A stretch of DNA of 23,001 nt from contig JAILBP010000077.1 in assembly GCA_024680835.1 (NCBI GenBank), positions 1 through 23,001 on the forward strand. The letters run 5' to 3'. The notes beneath the pieces were generated by a model, which saw only the letters and a list, made by a program, of their open reading frames with translations, made no database searches and had not been told where the DNA came from. Positions within the stretch are counted from its first letter, which is position 1. Every line of letters begins with the position of its first letter. This DNA is from RGIG6904 sp024680835. Lineage in GTDB: Bacteria > Bacillota > Clostridia > Lachnospirales > Lachnospiraceae. Positions 6,729 through 15,455 of the stretch are shown here, in pieces. Position numbers and translations under genes: made by a program.

Positions 6729-9700
6729 ATGGTACGCAGAGTTTACGCAGAGAAGAAACCGGAGTACGCCATAAGTGCGAGAGAGCTCAGGCACGAGGCA
6801 AAGGGGTACCTTGGCATCACGGATATCAAAAATGTCAGGGTGCTGATCAGGTATGATGTAGAAAATATTACGGAGGAGACCTTCAAAAAGGCCTGTGTCA
6901 CAGTCTTTTCTGAACCACCTGTTGACTTCCTGTATGAGGGAAGCTTTGATGCAAAGGGTGGAAGGGTATTTTCGGTAGAGTATCTGCCCGGACAGTTTGA
7001 CCAGAGAGCAGATTCCGCAGAGCAGTGCGTAAAGCTTTTATCGCCCTCTGAGGATGCAGTGATCAGAAGTGCTACAACCTATGTTATAGAAGGTGACATC
7101 TCGGATGACGAGTTCGAGCGCATCAAGAGTCACTGTATCAATCCCGTGGATTCAAGGGAAGCAGGCGAGGAGATCCCTGAAACCTTGAAGATCGAGTTCG
7201 AGGATCCGGCTGATGTGGCTTCTTTTGACGGATTTATCGCCATGGAGGAAAGCGAGCTTAAAAAGCTTTATGATTCTTTGAATCTTGCCATGACATTCGC
7301 TGATTTCCTTCATATCCGCAATTACTTCCGCGATGACGAGAAGCGCGATCCTTCGGTTACCGAGATCAGGGTGCTGGATACATACTGGTCCGATCATTGC
7401 CGTCACACCACTTTCTCAACAGAGCTTAAAAACGTTGAATTCGGCGAGGGCTATTACAGAGCACCCATCGAAGCAGCTTATAACGACTATATCGCTACAC
7501 ACAAAAATCTTTATGCGGGCAGGAGTGACAAGTTTGTCTGCCTGATGGATCTTGCCATTATCGCGATAAAGAGATTGAAGGCAGAGGGCAAGCTTACCGA
7601 TCAGGAGGAGAGCGACGAGATAAATGCATGCTCTATCGTGGTTCCTGTTGAGATAGACGGCAAGACTGAGGAGTGGCTTGTAAACTTCAAGAACGAAACC
7701 CACAATCACCCCACAGAGATCGAGCCCTTCGGTGGTGCTGCCACATGCCTGGGAGGAGCCATCAGAGATCCCCTTTCAGGGCGTACCTATGTATATCAGG
7801 CTATGCGTGTCACAGGTGCGGCCGATCCCACAGTGCCGGTAAAGGATACGATACCGGGCAAGCTTCCGCAGAAAAAGCTGGTACGCGAGGCTGCTCACGG
7901 ATATTCAAGCTACGGCAACCAGATCGGTCTTGCCACAGGCTATGTAAAAGAGATATATCATCCGGACTACGTTGCAAAACGTATGGAGATCGGCGCAGTT
8001 ATGGGCGCAGCTCCCCGTTCTGCCGTGCAGCGTCTTGACAGCCGCCCGGGTGATGTGATCGTGTTACTCGGCGGACGTACCGGCCGTGACGGTATCGGCG
8101 GAGCCACAGGTTCTTCAAAGGCTCACAACACCCAGTCTACCGCAGTCTGCGGCGCAGAGGTGCAGAAGGGTAATCCACCTACAGAGAGAAAGCTTCAGCG
8201 TCTTTTCAGAAGACCTGAGGTTTCATATATCATCAGAAAATGTAACGACTTTGGTGCCGGCGGTGTTTCCGTTGCTATCGGAGAGCTGGCTGACGGTCTT
8301 ACCGTAGATCTTGATCTTGTACCGAAAAAGTACGCAGGTCTTGACGGCACGGAGCTTGCCATATCAGAGTCTCAGGAGAGAATGGCGGTAGTCCTGGATC
8401 CGAAGGATCTGGATAAGTTCATGGGATATGCCGCAGAGGAAAACCTTGAGGCGGTTAAGGTTGCGGTTGTCACCGAGGAGCCGAGACTTGTGCTCAAGTG
8501 GAGAGGTCAGAAGATAGTAGATATCAAGCGTTCATTCCTCGATACCAATGGCGCTCATCAGGAGACCGATGTCTTCGTAGAGATACCGAAAAAAGAGGAC
8601 AACTTCTTTGACAAGATAGAGATAGAAAAGGTAAAAGCAGACCTTGATAAAGATGATGTCAAGGCTGCATGGCTGGATACATTGTCAGACCTTAACGTAT
8701 GTTCACAGAAAGGTCTGGTGGAGCGTTTCGACGGTTCCATCGGAGCAGGTTCTGTGTTCATGCCATTCGGCGGCAGATACCAGCTTACCGAGACTCAGAC
8801 CATGGTTGCAAAGCTTCCGGTTTTGAAAGGAAAGTGCGACACAGTCACCATGATGTCATACGGCTTTGATCCGTATCTTTCAAGCTTCAGCCCGTACCAC
8901 GGTGCTGTTTACGCAGTTGTGGAGTCGCTGTCACGTATCGTGGCATCCGGCGGTGATGCAAAGAAAGTACATTTCACTTTCCAGGAATATTTCCGCCGCA
9001 TGAGCTCTGAGCCGTCGCGTTGGAGCCAGCCTTTCACAGCACTTTTAGGAGCATACAACGCGCAGGTTTCTCTTGGCCTTGCATCCATAGGAGGCAAGGA
9101 TTCCATGAGTGGAACCTTTAATGAGATAGACGTTCCGCCGACACTGGTATCTTTTGCGGTTGATGTGGCACGCGAAGCCGAGATCATCACACCGGAACTT
9201 AAAGAGGCAGGCGATAAGCTCATTCACTTCACCATCAAAAAGGATGAGTACGACCTTCCGGATTACGATTATCTGTTAATGCTCTACAAGTTTATAAACG
9301 AGTGCATCAAAGAAGGAAAGATCAGATCTGCGTACGCTCTTGACGGCAAGGGTATCGCAGCTGCTGTAGCAAAGATGGGCTTCGGTAATAAACTGGGCGT
9401 AACACTGAACGGAAATATCGCGGCCAAGGATATCTTCAAGCCGGGCTTCGGCGAGATCATCGCAGAGGTGAGCGAAAATGTGCTTGCCGGCATCAAAGAG
9501 GCAGCAGGTGATGTCGGTGTTGCGGTGGAAGAGATTGGCCATGTAAACGACAAGGCACAGTTCATCTACAAGAAAACTGTAATATCCATGAACGAGGCAG
9601 TTGATTCATGGACAAAGACTTTGGAGAGAGTATTCCCCACAGTCGCCGTACCCGGAAAAGATACTGTGAACACAGGTCTTTACGATACAAAAGAGATTTA

Positions 9701-10520
9701 TGTCTGCAAGAACAAAGTTGCAAAGCCAAATGTTTTCATACCGGTATTCCCGGGCACGAACTGCGAGTACGATTCCGCAAAGGCATTCGAGAGAGCTGGC
9801 GCAACCACTACCGTAAAGGTATTCAGGAACATGTCCGAGAGCGATATAAGGGACTCTGTGGCTGAGTTTGAAAAGGCAATTGCAAACGCACAGATCATCA
9901 TGTTCCCCGGCGGTTTCTCAGCCGGTGATGAGCCGGAAGGTTCGGCAAAATTCTTTGCCAACGCTTTCAGAAATGAGAGACTTAAAGAGGCTGTCACAAA
10001 GCTCTTACAGGAGAGAGACGGACTGATGCTCGGTATCTGCAACGGTTTCCAGGCATTGATCAAATTAGGTCTTGTGCCATACGGTGAGATCCGTGAGCAG
10101 AGTGCTGATTCACCCACACTTACTTACAACACCATCGGCAGACATATCAGCCGCATGGTTTACACAAAGGTAGTGACCAATAAATCACCCTGGCTTGCAG
10201 GCGCAGAGCTTGGCGGCATATATACGAACCCGGCTTCACACGGTGAGGGACGTTTCGTTGCACCGGAAGAGTGGCTGAAGAAGCTGTTCGAAAACGGACA
10301 GGTTGCTACTCAGTATGTAAGGGAAGATGGCACACCCACCATGGATGAAGAGTGGAATGTCAACGGTTCCTTCATGGCTATCGAGGGTATCACAAGCCCT
10401 GACGGTCGAATCCTCGGCAAGATGGCTCACTCTGAGAGACGCGGCGATTCTGTAGCTGTGAACATCTACGGCGAGCAGGATATGAAGATCTTCGAGTCGG
10501 GTGTTCAGTACTTTATGTAA
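6729..10520 (+). CDS. purL: Phosphoribosylformylglycinamidine synthase, single chain
   Basis: Fourth step of purine synthesis: FGAR, glutamine and ATP give FGAM. At 1263 residues it is the fused form (Firmicutes long type), combining PurS-like, synthase and glutaminase parts that Bacillus makes as PurS, PurL and PurQ. The PurS-like region is residues 1-150. The AIRS-type catalytic halves include ETHNHPTEIEPFGGAATC near 322 and GGKDSMSGTFNE near 795. The glutaminase runs from FIPVFPGTNCEYDSAK (about 1007), with nucleophile Cys1104 in GICNGFQ and His1171/Glu1173 in NPASHGEGRF. ATG 6729 is chosen because AAGGAAGGGA precedes it by 6 bases. Other pur genes are absent nearby. A TATAAT at 6644-6649 overlaps the previous stop but lacks a good -35; no purine riboswitch fits in the 80-base gap. 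Confidence 0.97.
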   Translation: MVRRVYAEKKPEYAISARELRHEAKGYLGITDIKNVRVLIRYDVENITEETFKKACVTVFSEPPVDFLYEGSFDAKGGRVFSVEYLPGQFDQRADSAEQCVKLLSPSEDAVIRSATTYVIEGDISDDEFERIKSHCINPVDSREAGEEIPETLKIEFEDPADVASFDGFIAMEESELKKLYDSLNLAMTFADFLHIRNYFRDDEKRDPSVTEIRVLDTYWSDHCRHTTFSTELKNVEFGEGYYRAPIEAAYNDYIATHKNLYAGRSDKFVCLMDLAIIAIKRLKAEGKLTDQEESDEINACSIVVPVEIDGKTEEWLVNFKNETHNHPTEIEPFGGAATCLGGAIRDPLSGRTYVYQAMRVTGAADPTVPVKDTIPGKLPQKKLVREAAHGYSSYGNQIGLATGYVKEIYHPDYVAKRMEIGAVMGAAPRSAVQRLDSRPGDVIVLLGGRTGRDGIGGATGSSKAHNTQSTAVCGAEVQKGNPPTERKLQRLFRRPEVSYIIRKCNDFGAGGVSVAIGELADGLTVDLDLVPKKYAGLDGTELAISESQERMAVVLDPKDLDKFMGYAAEENLEAVKVAVVTEEPRLVLKWRGQKIVDIKRSFLDTNGAHQETDVFVEIPKKEDNFFDKIEIEKVKADLDKDDVKAAWLDTLSDLNVCSQKGLVERFDGSIGAGSVFMPFGGRYQLTETQTMVAKLPVLKGKCDTVTMMSYGFDPYLSSFSPYHGAVYAVVESLSRIVASGGDAKKVHFTFQEYFRRMSSEPSRWSQPFTALLGAYNAQVSLGLASIGGKDSMSGTFNEIDVPPTLVSFAVDVAREAEIITPELKEAGDKLIHFTIKKDEYDLPDYDYLLMLYKFINECIKEGKIRSAYALDGKGIAAAVAKMGFGNKLGVTLNGNIAAKDIFKPGFGEIIAEVSENVLAGIKEAAGDVGVAVEEIGHVNDKAQFIYKKTVISMNEAVDSWTKTLERVFPTVAVPGKDTVNTGLYDTKEIYVCKNKVAKPNVFIPVFPGTNCEYDSAKAFERAGATTTVKVFRNMSESDIRDSVAEFEKAIANAQIIMFPGGFSAGDEPEGSAKFFANAFRNERLKEAVTKLLQERDGLMLGICNGFQALIKLGLVPYGEIREQSADSPTLTYNTIGRHISRMVYTKVVTNKSPWLAGAELGGIYTNPASHGEGRFVAPEEWLKKLFENGQVATQYVREDGTPTMDEEWNVNGSFMAIEGITSPDGRILGKMAHSERRGDSVAVNIYGEQDMKIFESGVQYFM

Positions 10521-10555
10521 GTTGTATTTTATCACAGTTATTTAGTATATATTCC

Positions 10556-10581
10556 GGCACGACCACATATGTGGTCGTGCC
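10556..10581. repeat. Perfect 26-nt palindrome after purL
   Basis: Arms GGCACGACCACAT and ATGTGGTCGTGCC meet without a loop. An outer pair TTTAGTA (10541-10547) and TACTAAA (10587-10593) encloses it, giving nested symmetry. No T-run follows in either direction, so a normal intrinsic terminator is unlikely, although the stem could still protect the purL mRNA end. It could equally be a dimeric protein site or a dispersed palindromic repeat. The rest of the 170-base gap shows no gene or clear promoter. Confidence 0.6.
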
Positions 10582-10690
10582 TAACCTACTAAATTAACCG
10601 TGTAAAACTAATAACAGAAATTATTCTGAAATCACTGTCAACCGAGAGAACATGAAGGTGTTTGATAAGTGAGGCATCAAGTTAAGAAAA

Positions 10691-11536
10691 ATGAACCAGA
10701 ATTATAAATTGACAATTTCCTACGACGGCACCCGTTATCAGGGCTGGGAACACCAACCGGGAAAAGATACCATTCAGGGCAAGCTGGAGATCGTGCTGGT
10801 GAGGATGCTGTTTGACGAGGGTGGTCTCGACAGGGAGCATCCGGATCTCAAAAAGATAGCGGGTGAGACATCCGCTGAGCCCGACTGGCAGCGGTTTTAC
10901 GGTTGCTTTGAGTATCCGCCGGCAGTGGAGCTGATCGGCGCGGGTCGCACCGATTCCGGAGTGAGCGCAAAGGCCATGACGGCTTCGGTTTTTCTGGATA
11001 CAGATAAAGACCCGGATGAGATCAGAAAATACATGAACCGGTACCTTCCGGATGACATTTCCGTGGATTCGGTAAACGTGGCGAGCGAGCGTTTCCACGC
11101 CAGATATAACGCAGTGGGAAAAACTTATCTTTACACATGCTACGCAGGAGATACTAAGCCCGTGTTCAAGCGCAAGTATGTTTACATGCTGGATGAGATG
11201 CCGGATGTGGACGCCATGCGCAAGGCAGCCGAACTCTTAAAAGGCGAGCATGATTTCAAAGCTTTCTGCGGAAATACAAAGATGAAGAAGTCCACCGTGC
11301 GTGTGGTGGACGATATCACCATAAAAGTCAGCAAAAACTATATTTACTTTACATTCCACGGTAGCGGCTTTCTGCAGCACATGGTGCGCATCCTCACAGG
11401 CACCTTGCTGGAAGTCGGCTTCGGCAGGCTGTCACCCTCTGATATTGATCGCATCATCGACAGCCGCGACCGCAAACTCGCCGGTCCCACAGCCCCCGCG
11501 AAGGGATTGTGTCTCATCGAGGTTGATTACAGATAG
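10691..11536 (+). CDS. truA: tRNA pseudouridine(38-40) synthase with an internal insertion
   Basis: Converts uridines 38, 39 and 40 in the tRNA anticodon arm to pseudouridine. The product is 281 residues, somewhat longer than the usual 245-265. The start NYKLTISYDGTRYQGWEHQP is typical. The catalytic Asp is Asp88 in GAGRTDSGVSA, against about position 52-60 in well-known members. The difference is an insert of roughly 30 residues (about 43-75, containing DREHPDLKKIAGE). KTYLYTC, DFKAFCG, and FHGSGFLQHMVRILTGTLLEVG are the other conserved blocks. ATG 10691 fits the family, but no close ribosome site is visible; GTGAGG lies about 17 bases upstream. Stands alone between a palindrome and the ABC exporter genes. 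Confidence 0.95.
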   Translation: MNQNYKLTISYDGTRYQGWEHQPGKDTIQGKLEIVLVRMLFDEGGLDREHPDLKKIAGETSAEPDWQRFYGCFEYPPAVELIGAGRTDSGVSAKAMTASVFLDTDKDPDEIRKYMNRYLPDDISVDSVNVASERFHARYNAVGKTYLYTCYAGDTKPVFKRKYVYMLDEMPDVDAMRKAAELLKGEHDFKAFCGNTKMKKSTVRVVDDITIKVSKNYIYFTFHGSGFLQHMVRILTGTLLEVGFGRLSPSDIDRIIDSRDRKLAGPTAPAKGLCLIEVDYR

Positions 11537-11584
11537 GTTTGAGCATGAAATGTGAAAGCATTCTATTTTTGAAAAAATATTGAA

Positions 11585-11716
11585 TTGTTTGTAGTAGTAT
11601 TGCTCGTGCTATCGATCATAACGTGTAGTGCAATTTGTGTTAAAGCTGAAACACGGGAAGAATTGAAAAACAGATGGAGAGAAAAGGTATGTTCAAAACC
11701 CTATCAGCCTACATAG
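11585..11716 (+). other. Cryptic small hydrophobic reading frame
   Basis: From a TTG at 11585 a 43-codon frame reads as a signal-peptide-like segment, FVVVLLVLSIITCSAICVKA, followed by ETREELKNRWREK. It overlaps the first 28 bases of the ABC gene in another frame. There is no clear ribosome site. An ATG at 11545 opens another frame (12 codons, ending in LFLKKY) that would join it after a single frameshift in the A-rich run near 11571-11578. It may be a decayed exported or lipoprotein N-terminus, a leader peptide, or chance. The 137-base gap otherwise shows no confident promoter. Confidence 0.25.
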
Positions 11717-13437
11717 GGGAGTACAAAAAGGATGTGATCCTGACGCCCATATGCATGGTGCTCGAAGTAATATTTGAAACATTTATACCGTATGTCATGG
11801 CCTACATCATAGATGTGGGCATCGAAAACGAGGACTTAGGCTACATCTTTAAGATGAGTGGTTTACTCCTCGTATTGGCGGCATTAGGTCTTTTGACAGG
11901 CCTTGGCGGCGCAAAGTACGGTTCAAGAGCTTCAGCCGGATTTGCCAAAAATTTGCGTTACGGTATGTTTTCCAATATAGAGAAATATTCTTTTGCGAAT
12001 ATTGACAAGTTTTCGACGGCAGGTCTCATCACCCGTCTTACCACGGATGTGACCAATATCCAGAACGCATTTATGATGTTGCTGCGCATGGCTTTCCGTG
12101 CGCCGGTTTCCATTGTGTTTGCATTGGTTTTGGCATTTACAATAAATACGAGACTTGCTTCGATCTACCTTATAGCGGTATTTTTCCTGGCTTTTGTTGT
12201 GGCTTTGATCATGCTGAGCACGCACAAATATTTTCGACAGCTCTTTGACAAATATGACGAGATGAATGCTTCCACTCAGGAGAACATAGCCGGCATGAGG
12301 GTTGTGAAGGCTTATGTCAGGGAAGATTATGAGATAAAGCGTTTCAAGAAGGCTTCAAAGCTCATATACGATCTCAGCCTGAAGGCGGAGAAGAGGATAA
12401 CCTACATGTCACCTGTCATGATGACCACGGTGTATTGCTGCATCATGCTGATATCCTGGATCGGTGCCAAGATGATAGTGGGCGGCAGCCTTCAGACCGG
12501 TGAGCTCATGAGTCTTTTGACATACTGTATGAACATCCTGATGAACCTTATGATGCTGTCCATGATCTTCATGATGGTCATCATGTCTTCGGCATCTGCA
12601 AACCGTGTGGCTGAGGTTTTGAATGAAGTGCCGACACTTGCGAATCCGGAGGAACCGGTTTTTGAAGTGGCTGACGGATCTGTAGAGTTCGATCATGTTA
12701 ATTTCAAATACAATACGGAAGGGACGGGAGATAACATCCTGTCGGATATCAATCTTAAGATAAAGCCCGGCGAGTTTATAGGTATCATAGGTGGTACAGG
12801 TTCGGCCAAATCAACACTGGTGAGTCTTATCAGCCGCCTTTACGATGCCACGGAGGGAAGTGTGTCCGTGGGTGGACGTAATGTAAAAGACTACGATATG
12901 TCAGCCCTCAGGGATCAGGTGTCGGTAGTGCTGCAAAAGAACGTTCTCTTTTCCGGTACTATCTTAGACAACCTCAGGTGGGGCAAGGAAGATGCCACTG
13001 AGGCTGAATGTGTCAGGGCCTGCAAGCTGGCCTGTGCGGACGATTTCATAACATCATTTCCGGATGGTTACAATACTTATATCGAACAGGGCGGATCCAA
13101 TGTTTCCGGAGGCCAGAAACAGAGGCTGTGTATTGCCAGGGCTCTTCTGAAAAATCCAAAGATCCTGATCCTGGATGATTCCACATCTGCGGTGGATACC
13201 GCGACGGATGCAAAGATCAGAAAGGCTTTCGCTGATGAGATACCGGGAGTTACCAAGATCATCATAGCTCAGCGAATCTCATCTGTTTCCGGATGCGACC
13301 GCGTTATAGTGATGGATAAGGGGCGTATAGATGCTTTTGATACGCCTGAAAATCTGCTGAGCGGTAATGATATCTACAGGGATGTTTATCAGTCTCAGAC
13401 CGGCGGTAACGGGGATTTTGACGGAGGTGATGCATAA
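11689..13437 (+). CDS. ABC exporter half-transporter, degenerate-site subunit
   Basis: Membrane exporter half: about six transmembrane helices (residues 15-300), then a nucleotide-binding domain, 582 residues. NBD motifs are Walker A GGTGSAKST (368-376, Ala373 where Gly is usual), Q-loop VVLQKNVLFSG, signature VSGGQ (472-476), Walker B LILDD (Asp497 in place of the catalytic Glu) and switch AQR (Gln528 in place of His). These are the changes of the non-catalytic half in heterodimeric exporters such as TM287/288, LmrCD and BmrCD. ATG 11689, seven bases after GGAGAG, is preferred to ATG 11674. Its stop overlaps the partner's start (TAATG), so they are translated together. Substrate unknown; drug or lipid export is typical of relatives. 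Confidence 0.93.
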   Translation: MFKTLSAYIGEYKKDVILTPICMVLEVIFETFIPYVMAYIIDVGIENEDLGYIFKMSGLLLVLAALGLLTGLGGAKYGSRASAGFAKNLRYGMFSNIEKYSFANIDKFSTAGLITRLTTDVTNIQNAFMMLLRMAFRAPVSIVFALVLAFTINTRLASIYLIAVFFLAFVVALIMLSTHKYFRQLFDKYDEMNASTQENIAGMRVVKAYVREDYEIKRFKKASKLIYDLSLKAEKRITYMSPVMMTTVYCCIMLISWIGAKMIVGGSLQTGELMSLLTYCMNILMNLMMLSMIFMMVIMSSASANRVAEVLNEVPTLANPEEPVFEVADGSVEFDHVNFKYNTEGTGDNILSDINLKIKPGEFIGIIGGTGSAKSTLVSLISRLYDATEGSVSVGGRNVKDYDMSALRDQVSVVLQKNVLFSGTILDNLRWGKEDATEAECVRACKLACADDFITSFPDGYNTYIEQGGSNVSGGQKQRLCIARALLKNPKILILDDSTSAVDTATDAKIRKAFADEIPGVTKIIIAQRISSVSGCDRVIVMDKGRIDAFDTPENLLSGNDIYRDVYQSQTGGNGDFDGGDA

Positions 13438-15374
13438 TGGCTGAAGAGAAGGTTCGTGAAGTCAAAGTAGGCCAAAGGCGTGGGTCTATGGGACCGAGAC
13501 CAAAGCTCGAAAATCCCATGGGAATATTCAAGCGGCTCATGGGCATGGTCCTGGGTAAATACTGGCCGCATATGATAGCTGTTGTGATATGTATAGTGAT
13601 AAGTGCGCTGGCGGGAGTCCGCGGTACACTTTTTATACAGACATTGATAGATGATTATATTAAGCCGCTGTTGTTGAGCGATGTCAAGGATTTCAGCGGG
13701 CTTGAGAGAGCCATCGCAGGAGTTGCGGTATTCTATGCCCTGGGTGTCATATGTACATTTGCTTCCTCCAGGATCATGATATATGTGACACAGGGAACAT
13801 TGAGATCCTTAAGAGATAAGATGTTCGAGCATATGCAGAAGCTGCCGATATCTTTCTTTGACAGACATTCACATGGTGATGTTATGTCTCTGTACACCAA
13901 TGACATTGACACACTCAGGCAGATGATAAGCCAGAGCATGGTACAGTTTATCTCCAGCGGTATCACTATAGTGACGGTGTTCATCAGTATGCTGGTAATG
14001 TCGATACCGCTTACGATACTGACTGTTTTCATGATCGTGGTGCTGATGTTTGCGACAAAGTTTTTTGCGGGCAGATCAAGCCGGTATTTTGTGGAGCAGC
14101 AGAGCAATATAGGAAAGGTCAACGGCTTCATAGAGGAGATGATGGAAGGACAGAAGGTTGTGAAGGTCTTCTGTCATGAGCAGAAATCTCTGGAGCAGTT
14201 TGAAAAGCTCAACAACGATCTCTACGAGTCCGCATACAGGGCAAATGCCTATTCTTCTTCACTGGGTCCAATCAACGGACAGTTGGGAAATCTGTCATAT
14301 GTGCTGTGTGTCCTGCTGGGCAGTGTTCTGGCAGCATTAGGTCTTACAGGCATGACTCTGGGAAGACTGGCAACATTCCTGACGTTGAACAGAAGCTTCG
14401 TGATGCCCATCAACCAGGTGTCACAGCAGTTTAACTCCATCGTCATGGCTCTGGCGGGCGCAGACAGAATATTCAAGCTTCTGGATGAAGAAGTCGAGGC
14501 TGATAACGGTTATGTAACCCTCGTGCGTGCAAAAAGAGAGGGCGATAAGCTGGTGGAGACCGAGGAACGCACCGGAATCTGGGCATGGAAACATACGCAT
14601 CAGGCTGACGGCAGTGTTGACTATGTAGAGCTTAAGGGCGATGTTGTGTTTGATGATGTGGATTTCGGATATGTGCCGGAAAAGACTGTTTTACACAATG
14701 TGGATCTCTTTGCTACACCGGGTCAGAAGATAGCATTTGTAGGCTCTACCGGAGCGGGCAAGACCACCATCACAAACCTGATCAACCGTTTCTATGATAT
14801 ACAGGACGGAAAGATCCGCTACGACGGCATCAACATCAATAAGATCAAAAAAGATGATCTTCGCCACTCCCTTGGGATGGTGCTGCAGGAGACTCAGCTT
14901 TTTACCGGTACGGTGAGAGAGAATATCAGATACGGCCGTTTGGATGCTACTGACGAGGAGGTTGAGGCTGCAGCGAGACTTGCCAACGCTGAGGACTTTA
15001 TCAGACAGCTTCCGGATGGTTATGATACCATGTTGAAAGGCGGCGGAGCAAATCTTTCCCAGGGACAGAGGCAGCTTCTCGCTATAGCGCGAGCTGCGGT
15101 CTGTGATCCGCCGGTACTTATTCTGGATGAGGCTACATCTACCATTGATACCCGTACAGAGCGCATAGTACAGGAAGGCATGGACAAGCTGATGCACGGA
15201 CGCACTACCTTCGTGATAGCACACCGCCTTTCCACGGTCCGTAACTCCGACTGTATCATGGTACTGGAGCAGGGACGCATCATAGAGCGCGGCAATCATG
15301 ACGAACTTATAGCAAAGGGCGGAAAATACTACCAGCTCTACACAGGAAAGCCTGCATCGGCTCAGCCGGCGTGA
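13437..15374 (+). CDS. ABC exporter half-transporter, catalytic subunit
   Basis: Partner of the upstream half, 645 residues. A basic N-terminal extension (about 1-35) precedes six transmembrane helices (about 37-330). A linker of roughly 50 residues, containing GYVTLVRAKREGDK and TGIWAWKH, precedes the NBD and is usual in this exporter subfamily. Walker A is GSTGAGKTT (436-444), the Q-loop is VLQETQLFTG, Walker B is LILDEATS (catalytic Glu565) and the switch His is His596 in IAHRLSTV. The signature is LSQGQ (540-544) rather than LSGGQ. This site pairs with the degenerate Walker motifs of the partner, while its own intact Walker motifs face the partner's VSGGQ. The start ATG overlaps the partner's stop by one base. 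Confidence 0.95.
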   Translation: MAEEKVREVKVGQRRGSMGPRPKLENPMGIFKRLMGMVLGKYWPHMIAVVICIVISALAGVRGTLFIQTLIDDYIKPLLLSDVKDFSGLERAIAGVAVFYALGVICTFASSRIMIYVTQGTLRSLRDKMFEHMQKLPISFFDRHSHGDVMSLYTNDIDTLRQMISQSMVQFISSGITIVTVFISMLVMSIPLTILTVFMIVVLMFATKFFAGRSSRYFVEQQSNIGKVNGFIEEMMEGQKVVKVFCHEQKSLEQFEKLNNDLYESAYRANAYSSSLGPINGQLGNLSYVLCVLLGSVLAALGLTGMTLGRLATFLTLNRSFVMPINQVSQQFNSIVMALAGADRIFKLLDEEVEADNGYVTLVRAKREGDKLVETEERTGIWAWKHTHQADGSVDYVELKGDVVFDDVDFGYVPEKTVLHNVDLFATPGQKIAFVGSTGAGKTTITNLINRFYDIQDGKIRYDGININKIKKDDLRHSLGMVLQETQLFTGTVRENIRYGRLDATDEEVEAAARLANAEDFIRQLPDGYDTMLKGGGANLSQGQRQLLAIARAAVCDPPVLILDEATSTIDTRTERIVQEGMDKLMHGRTTFVIAHRLSTVRNSDCIMVLEQGRIIERGNHDELIAKGGKYYQLYTGKPASAQPA

Positions 15375-15383
15375 GATGCGCTG

Positions 15384-15413
15384 TTGACAATATACAGGTA
15401 TATCGGATAGAAT
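15384..15413 (+). promoter_or_regulatory. Promoter of the Wzz-like gene with spacer palindrome
   Basis: TTGACA (15384-15389), 18-base spacer, TAGAAT (15408-15413). The spacer begins with ATATAC-AG-GTATAT (15390-15403), a perfect inverted repeat between the two hexamers where a repressor would block polymerase. It begins 10 bases after the stop of the ABC gene, so it separates the Wzz-like gene from the exporter operon. A regulator role is inferred from position only. Confidence 0.7.
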
Positions 15414-15455
15414 GTTGGGGATACAAAAACATAGAAATAAAAGGTGAGACAGATC

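Noticed and set aside
10556..10581. Intrinsic terminator of purL
   Set aside because: No loop in the perfect symmetry and no T-tract on either side; kept as a palindrome only.
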